NCBI GenBank assembly: GCA_025774865.1
Contig: JALGZO010000492.1
Location: 1 to 6,988, forward strand
Reading direction: 5' to 3'
Source: a bacterium
GTDB taxonomy: Bacteria; ARS69
Length of the DNA: 6,988 nt
Position 1 is the first letter of the stretch; each line of letters starts with the position of its first letter. The notes below the pieces were generated by a model. It made no database searches and was not told the origin of the DNA. It saw only the letters and a program-made list of their open reading frames with translations. Shown here piece by piece: positions 1 to 3,677 of this stretch. The translations under genes were made by a program, and so were the position numbers.

Positions 1-148
1 TCTCAAGGCCGAGGCGGAGCGGCGCATCGTCCTGGCCGCGCTCGAACGGAACGACTGGCACGTCACGAACACGGCCGCGGATCTCGGACTCGCGGATCAC
101 GCGAGCCTCTCGAAGATCATGAAGCGTCACGGCCTGAAGAAGCGTTAG
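1..148 (+). CDS. C-terminal fragment of Fis-type transcriptional regulator (probably sigma-54-dependent response regulator)
   Basis: Only the final 48 codons are present, read from base 2 to the TAG at 146-148; the gene begins outside the window. The fragment reads as a Fis-type helix-turn-helix (HTH_8). The first helix (EAERRIVLAALERNDW) has the usual amphipathic pattern, followed by TNTAADLGL as the second helix and DHASLSKIMKRHGL as the recognition helix. This domain normally closes NtrC-family activators, where it binds an enhancer DNA site while an upstream AAA+ domain, not visible here, contacts sigma-54 RNA polymerase. The gene converges on the next gene with only 12 bp between the two stop codons, leaving no room for a separate terminator. 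The Fis-type fold is fairly secure. The full regulator type is inferred, because a stand-alone Fis-like protein or another HTH_8 protein could end the same way. Confidence 0.78.
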   Translation, partial: LKAEAERRIVLAALERNDWHVTNTAADLGLADHASLSKIMKRHGLKKR

Positions 149-160
149 GCGACGAGCGGG

Positions 161-1156
161 TTACTCCAGGAGATCACGCACGAATGGTAGCAGGCTCTCG
201 GCGACCATCGCGTGAGCGCGTTCGTTCGGGTGGTGGTTGAACTCGGAGACCCAGAGATCGGGCGCGTGCTCTCCCTCGAAGACCGGCAGCAGACTGACCG
301 TCGGCAACTCGTTTTCCCGTCCGAAGCTCTCGACTTCGTCGCAGATGGACCGGAACGGGTAACGATCGGTCAAATCGGCGAGGATCGGAAACACGACGAA
401 CCCGACGCCGGCCGATCGCTCCTCCGCCCGCCGACGGATCTCGAGCATGTCCTCCTGCGCGACCCTCCAGAGGCGCGTTTCCTGCTCGTCCCCGAAGTAC
501 GCCTGGAGGAAGAGATCGGTGTACTGAGCCGAGACCTCACCCCAATCGTGCCGATCGCGAATCTTGCGGTAGACGAACGAGTGGCGGTACCACCAAGACG
601 CCTCGTTGCGGGCGACGACCCTCTCGCGGAGTGGCGGGAAGAAGAACCCGCGAGCGCTCAGGCGCGTCCCGTCGCGCAGAAAGAACACCATGATCACGAG
701 ATCGGGATCGAAGCTGTCTTCGATGCGCTCGTAGAGCTTCAGCCACTTTCGAGGGAGGCTACCGGGCAGGCCGCCGTTGAGAACGTCGATCTCGGAGCCT
801 TCCGGTCGACCCCGGTTGAGCTCCCTCTCGATGATTTCCACGAACGTCGAGTCGACGTCCGGCACGCCCATCCCGAACGTGAACGAATCGCCCAGGAACA
901 GCACGCGGGTTCGGCCGGGAGGCTTGGGGGACGGGTAGTCCCGGTCACGGAGCCGGTCCGCGTTTCGAACGTACGGCGCCCGCTCGGCCTGCGCCTGCTC
1001 GTTCAGGATCTGGTCGTACCAGGGCGAGTAGGCCACCCGGGCCATGATCTCGGCCAGGCCGAGACCGACGACCAGCCCACCGATGACGAGCGCGATGGAC
1101 TGGGCGGCGCGGCGCGCGCGACGTTGCGAGGGGCGATCGGAACACGGCGGTCCCAG
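161..1156 (-). CDS. Membrane-anchored SGNH/GDSL-hydrolase-like protein, probable CTG start
   Basis: The 331-residue protein belongs to the SGNH/GDSL superfamily of esterases, lipases and acyltransferases. Block I is clear: RVLFLGDSFTFG, with putative nucleophile Ser91. Block II is represented by NGGLPG (127-132), and the end carries a block-V-like HHPNERAH (308-315) followed by an amphipathic helix. Block III, usually GxND, reads FFLRDG, with Arg161 where Asn is expected, and the Asp expected three residues before the HPN histidine is Phe306. Activity is therefore uncertain. The first in-frame ATG (1043-1045) lies just after a hydrophobic helix (about residues 20-35) preceded by RRARR, a typical signal anchor that continues into LAEIMARV. 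The start is therefore placed at the CTG (1154-1156), the only ATG/GTG/TTG/CTG codon in frame between the upstream stop and that ATG. It follows AGGAGGT by 5 nt. The catalytic domain should face the periplasm. The gene lies 96 bp downstream of the sorting-domain protein on the same strand. Its substrate is unknown. Confidence 0.8.
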   Translation of the reverse strand: MGPPCSDRPSQRRARRAAQSIALVIGGLVVGLGLAEIMARVAYSPWYDQILNEQAQAERAPYVRNADRLRDRDYPSPKPPGRTRVLFLGDSFTFGMGVPDVDSTFVEIIERELNRGRPEGSEIDVLNGGLPGSLPRKWLKLYERIEDSFDPDLVIMVFFLRDGTRLSARGFFFPPLRERVVARNEASWWYRHSFVYRKIRDRHDWGEVSAQYTDLFLQAYFGDEQETRLWRVAQEDMLEIRRRAEERSAGVGFVVFPILADLTDRYPFRSICDEVESFGRENELPTVSLLPVFEGEHAPDLWVSEFNHHPNERAHAMVAESLLPFVRDLLE

Positions 1157-1161
1157 GTCGT

Positions 1162-1168
1162 ACCTCCT
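1162..1168 (-). promoter_or_regulatory. Shine-Dalgarno site supporting a CTG start for the SGNH gene
   Basis: Read on the minus strand this is AGGAGGT, essentially the full anti-Shine-Dalgarno complement, followed by the 5-nt spacer ACGAC and then CTG. It fixes the start of the SGNH gene 37 codons upstream of the first ATG. No comparable ribosome-binding sequence lies just ahead of that ATG, where the DNA instead codes for the hydrophobic anchor. Confidence 0.7.
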
Positions 1169-1237
1169 CGTACCGTGAAGCCGCGAGTCACTCGGGATTC
1201 GAGCTTACCACCTTGCAATTCGTCGAGGAAGATCGGC

Positions 1238-1252
1238 GTCCCGGACCGAGAC
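1238..1252 (-). terminator. Small hairpin abutting the stop of the sorting-domain protein gene (weak terminator candidate)
   Basis: On the minus strand, GTCTCG and CGGGAC pair over six positions (one U-G wobble) around the three-base loop GTC, starting at the base after the TGA at 1253-1255. No T-rich run follows, so it is not a standard intrinsic terminator. It could allow partial termination or protect the 3' end between this gene and the SGNH gene downstream. It is short enough to be chance in GC-rich DNA. Confidence 0.22.
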
Positions 1253-2194
1253 TCAGCGAAGCCGAACGACCTTCTTCGTCTCCTCGAAACCCGGCGCCTC
1301 CACGCGGATCACGAACATCCCCATCGCCGAGGTCGGCCGCCAGGCCAGCTCGTGGCGCTGGGCCGCGTGCCACTCGTCCTCGATAAGCGTCTCGAGGCGT
1401 CGGCCGAGGGCATCGTAGACCCGGATGGTGACTGAGCCGGCCGTCGGAATGCGATAGGAGACGATCGTCGTCGAGCGGAAGGGGTGCGGAGTCAGGAAGA
1501 GGGGCGGCAGACCGTCTCCCGAGTACGGAACTTGCTCGAGGCTCGAGGCCGCCCGGGCGGGCGGTCCCTCCTGGCCGGCGGCGTCCGTCGCCGTCACGAA
1601 GAACCACCGAAACGGCAGGCCGCGCACGTCGTACATGCTCTGCGGCGTCTCCGCGATGAGCTGGACTCCCTCGGAGAAGAGCTCTTCGTCCCCTCCGTAC
1701 ACGCGGAAACTCCGGAAGTCGGACTCCACCGAGGCGTCCCAGAAGAGGTAGCCCGTCTCGTCCAGTACGAGACCGATCAGTGGCCCCGGTGGATTGTCGA
1801 CCGAGTAACCGGAGTCGGGAGGCGAGTCGAAGAAGACGCCGGCTCCGCTCACCGCGCGCACGAAAAAGGAGGTCCACCGAACGCCGGACCCGGCCGAGTC
1901 GACCACGGTCGGCACGACGGTCGCGTAGGACGACCACGCCATCGCCGCCACCGTGCCCACGACTTCCCAGCCTCCCGGGCCGGGGCCAAACCCGTCGACG
2001 CGACGGTGCACCTCGTACTCGGCGATGGGAGTGGGCGACCCCGACTGATCCAGGTCGGATCGGTCGAACTGGATCTCCACCAGGCCGCCCCCGTCGGCCG
2101 GAACGTCTCGGATCGAGACGATCCCGGGCTCGTCCGCCGCCAGGGCCGCCGTCGCGGCGGACACGAACCACAGGAAGGGGATGTATCTCCGCAC
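1253..2194 (-). CDS. Secreted Fn3-like protein with C-terminal FlgD-like / type IX-style sorting domain
   Basis: The 313-residue protein starts with a signal peptide (MRRYIPFLWF then SAATAALA, probable cleavage before ADEPG). Residues about 25-135 resemble a fibronectin-III-like beta module (EYEVHRRVDG, WTSFFVRAVS, DSGYSVDN). A second beta module spans about 138-215 (GYLFWDASVESDFRSFRVYG, FFVTATDAAGQ). The last 80 residues match a FlgD-Ig-like sorting domain: HPF near 237, IVSYRIP, VTIRVYDALGRRLETL, ELAWRPT, MFVIRVE and the basic end KKVVRLR. In FCB bacteria such domains direct cargo through the outer membrane by the type IX system, or anchor it at the surface. No type IX machinery gene is visible here. 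No catalytic motif is seen, so this is probably a structural or binding surface protein. GTG at 2194 was preferred over GTG at 2200 because GGAGG lies 5 nt before the former and abuts the latter. Confidence 0.82.
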   Translation of the reverse strand: MRRYIPFLWFVSAATAALAADEPGIVSIRDVPADGGGLVEIQFDRSDLDQSGSPTPIAEYEVHRRVDGFGPGPGGWEVVGTVAAMAWSSYATVVPTVVDSAGSGVRWTSFFVRAVSGAGVFFDSPPDSGYSVDNPPGPLIGLVLDETGYLFWDASVESDFRSFRVYGGDEELFSEGVQLIAETPQSMYDVRGLPFRWFFVTATDAAGQEGPPARAASSLEQVPYSGDGLPPLFLTPHPFRSTTIVSYRIPTAGSVTIRVYDALGRRLETLIEDEWHAAQRHELAWRPTSAMGMFVIRVEAPGFEETKKVVRLR

Positions 2195-2199
2195 GACCA

Positions 2200-2204
2200 C
2201 CTCC
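2200..2204 (-). promoter_or_regulatory. Shine-Dalgarno site deciding between two nearby GTG starts
   Basis: The minus strand reads CTGGAGGTGGTCGTGCGG. GGAGG runs directly into the first GTG, sharing its G, but lies 5 nt ahead of the second GTG two codons later. Normal spacing favours the second, which also gives a classic basic signal-peptide start (MRRYIPF). The protein differs by only two residues. Confidence 0.55.
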
Positions 2205-2395
2205 AGGGAAGGGTCCCCTTGTTGAGTTCGAACGAACCCGACGACCGTGACCGGTCGAACACGGCGGGCGGGCGTTTCACTCCATCCATCTTACTCGCAG
2301 TCGACTTCAAACATCGATTTTTCAACCACTTGAAGATCTGCACGCGGGCCCGCGCCGGCCTGGCCGCCTCCTTGCGATGTCATTCGTCGTCACCC

Positions 2396-2418
2396 GAGGC
2401 GCCTAACCCGGCGCCCTC
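2396..2418 (+). other. Hairpin in the leader just upstream of the TPR gene ribosome-binding site
   Basis: GGCGCC (2398-2403) and GGCGCC (2410-2415) pair perfectly around the six-base loop TAACCC. GA/TC extends the stem if one C is bulged. The stem ends 4 nt before GGAGG (2423-2427), which sits 7 nt ahead of the ATG at 2435. A stable stem here could tune translation, but nothing shows that it is more than GC-rich chance pairing. Confidence 0.3.
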
Positions 2419-2434
2419 ATCCGGAGGAGCAGTC

Positions 2435-3460
2435 ATGAGAACCCGAGAAGCCGCGCCCAGCCTGAAGAAGGCGGCAATCATCCTCGTCGTCACCCTCGTC
2501 GCGTTCGTCGGCGCCGGGGTGGCGCTCTATTCGTGGGACAGCGAGCCGGCCGAAAAGGTCATGGCCGCAAAGGACCGCGCGAAGATCGAACCCGTCGGCA
2601 CGCCGCGCGCGCGGGGGGAAGTGGTGAAGACGAGTCGGGAGGACACCCCCGTCGCCGGCGTGTCGGCCACCGATTCGGCGTTCGAGGTCGTCGACGACGC
2701 GGTCGAGACGCCCCCGGCGAGTGAGCCGGTCCGCTACGTGGACGCCGAACGCGCGTATCTCGAGAAGGACTACGCGAGATCCGCGGAGCTCTTTGCACAG
2801 TTCACGAAGGAGAACCCCGGCCATCTCTGGGGCCGGTACATGAACGGTCTCGCGCTGCGGCGTCTCGGCCAGCTCGACGAGGCGGAGGCGGAGCTCGCGG
2901 CCGCGCTCGAGATCTCGCCCACTCACGGCAAGAGCCTCGTCAATCTCGGCCGCGTGCTGATCGACGCCAATCGCCCCGCGGACGCCCTGAATCACCTGGA
3001 GCATGCCGTCGAGGGTGAGCCGGACAACGTCGACGCGCAACGCGTTCGGGCGCGGGCTCTGCATTCGCTCGGACGCGCCGAGGAGGCCCTCGCAGGCTAC
3101 GCCACGGCGCTCGCGATCGACGAGAACGACGCTTGGTCCCTCAACAACATGGGCCTGATCTTGATCGAGCAAGAGCGTTTCGAGGAGGCTCAGGTACCGC
3201 TCGTGAAGGCGTGCGCGGCCGACGAGGGCAACGCCACTTGCCGGAACAACCTGGGGGTGGCGCTGGAGCGGGCCGGCGACGCCACCGCGGCCCGGAATGC
3301 GTACGGCGAAGCCCTCGCTCTCGATCCTGAGTACGAGAAGGCCCGGATCAGCCTGGCCCGGGTGGAGGCGCAATCCGCTCCGGCCGAGGCCCCCGAGGCC
3401 ATCGTCGCGGCCGCCGGCGAGCCGGCGATCCCGCCGACGGAGACGCCCGAGACTCCCTGA
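2435..3460 (+). CDS. Membrane-anchored TPR-repeat protein
   Basis: The 341-residue protein begins at ATG, 7 nt after a GGAGG. A short basic N-terminus is followed by one transmembrane helix (about 12-33, AAIILVVTLVAFVGAGVALYSW). A low-complexity, charged linker (34-100) comes next, then about six tetratricopeptide repeats (roughly 101-302). Typical TPR positions are visible: AERAYLEKDYARSAELF, LGQLDEAEAELAAALEISP, LGRAEEALAGYATALAID, WSLNNMGLILIEQERFEEA and LGVALERAGDATAARNAYGEAL. The tail (312-341) is rich in Ala, Pro and Glu. The topology suggests repeats in the periplasm, where such proteins act as scaffolds for assembling envelope complexes. No enzymatic domain is seen. Similar architectures occur in cell-division, pilus and outer-membrane assembly proteins, so no specific role is assigned. 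The frame stays open far upstream of the ATG only as a shadow of the opposite-strand gene. Two tandem TGA codons end it. Confidence 0.85.
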   Translation: MRTREAAPSLKKAAIILVVTLVAFVGAGVALYSWDSEPAEKVMAAKDRAKIEPVGTPRARGEVVKTSREDTPVAGVSATDSAFEVVDDAVETPPASEPVRYVDAERAYLEKDYARSAELFAQFTKENPGHLWGRYMNGLALRRLGQLDEAEAELAAALEISPTHGKSLVNLGRVLIDANRPADALNHLEHAVEGEPDNVDAQRVRARALHSLGRAEEALAGYATALAIDENDAWSLNNMGLILIEQERFEEAQVPLVKACAADEGNATCRNNLGVALERAGDATAARNAYGEALALDPEYEKARISLARVEAQSAPAEAPEAIVAAAGEPAIPPTETPETP

Positions 3461-3482
3461 TGAGGCCGTCCCGGATCCGAAG

Positions 3483-3511
3483 GGTCCGTCCGCGCCCCGC
3501 GCGGGCGGACC
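3483..3511 (+). terminator. Strong GC hairpin after the TPR gene, U-tract absent
   Basis: Two 13-base arms, GGTCCGTCCGCGC (3483-3495) and GCGCGGGCGGACC (3499-3511), pair along their whole length with a single U-G wobble and a three-base loop CCC. The stem begins 22 nt after the stop codon, so it is well placed to end the TPR transcript or stabilise its 3' end. The following bases (GTCGGCGTC) contain no T run, so it is not a canonical intrinsic terminator. It is nearly symmetric, so it would also fold in transcripts from the other strand. Confidence 0.6.
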
Positions 3512-3579
3512 GTCGGCGTCGCCGGGGCGTGCAACCTTCGGGGCCCGTTCGTACACTCACAGATAACGACACTCCGCGA

Positions 3580-3618
3580 GAAATGGCCGGCTCGTTCGAA
3601 CGTTGCCGAGCTCATTTC
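3580..3618 (+). other. Structured palindromic element upstream of the DUF5916 gene
   Basis: Outer arms GAAATG (3580-3585) and CATTTC (3613-3618) enclose inner arms GCTCG (3590-3594) and CGAGC (3607-3611), separated by a small internal loop. At the centre is the 10-bp perfect palindrome CGTTCGAACG (3593-3602), which overlaps the inner left arm and offers an alternative fold. It lies about 60 nt before the CTG start. It could be an operator, a folded leader or a second 3' element for the gene upstream. I recognise no known riboswitch or RNA family. Confidence 0.3.
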
Positions 3619-3663
3619 CGTCCTAGGCGGTAGAGCCCCTCCGGGAAGAGCTCCCTGCGACCG

Positions 3664-3670
3664 AAGGAGG
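3664..3670 (+). promoter_or_regulatory. Shine-Dalgarno site supporting a CTG start for the DUF5916 gene
   Basis: AAGGAGG ends 7 nt before the CTG at 3678-3680. Within the open frame that follows the TAG at 3624-3626, this CTG is the only ATG, GTG, TTG or CTG codon ahead of the signal-peptide coding stretch. The site therefore decides the start. Confidence 0.72.
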
Positions 3671-3677
3671 CGGGCCC

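Larger units (their letters stand above)
2195..2434 (+). promoter_or_regulatory. Divergent intergenic region between sorting-domain gene and TPR gene
   Basis: This 240-bp gap must hold the promoters for both flanking genes, which point away from each other. The middle (about 2280-2340) is clearly richer in A and T than its surroundings, as expected of a promoter core. It contains an inverted repeat, CTTCAA (2305-2310) and TTGAAG (2330-2335), that could bind a dimeric regulator. Other marks are the palindrome GTTCGAAC at 2226-2233 and the 12-bp palindrome CGCGGGCCCGCG at 2343-2354. I could not place a convincing -35/-10 pair on either strand. No coding frame in this gap looks real. Confidence 0.5.

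Noticed and set aside
212-1435. Long plus-strand open frame opposite the SGNH and sorting-domain genes
   Set aside because: It is antisense to two genes with recognisable motifs, and its translation is rich in Arg, Asp and His with no domain or signal. Long antisense frames are a normal by-product of high GC codon use.
2226-2260. LexA-like GTTC/GAAC repeats in the divergent region
   Set aside because: The GAAC and GTTC copies are not spaced as in known LexA boxes (GTTC-N7-GTTC or CGAACRNRYGTTYG), and no SOS gene is nearby.
2290-2345. Minus-strand promoter using TAAGAT as -10 for the sorting-domain gene
   Set aside because: The TTGAAG that resembles a -35 lies only 11 bp from it, and at 16-18 bp spacing there is no acceptable -35.
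1484-2434. 317-codon upstream extension of the TPR gene frame
   Set aside because: It runs antisense through the sorting-domain gene and the divergent control region, looks non-protein-like, and the ATG at 2435 has a good ribosome-binding site and starts a clear membrane anchor.
2417-3556. 379-codon minus-strand frame opposite the TPR gene
   Set aside because: It is the mirror of the TPR coding sequence and also crosses the terminator-like hairpin. No domain, signal peptide or plausible start context was seen.
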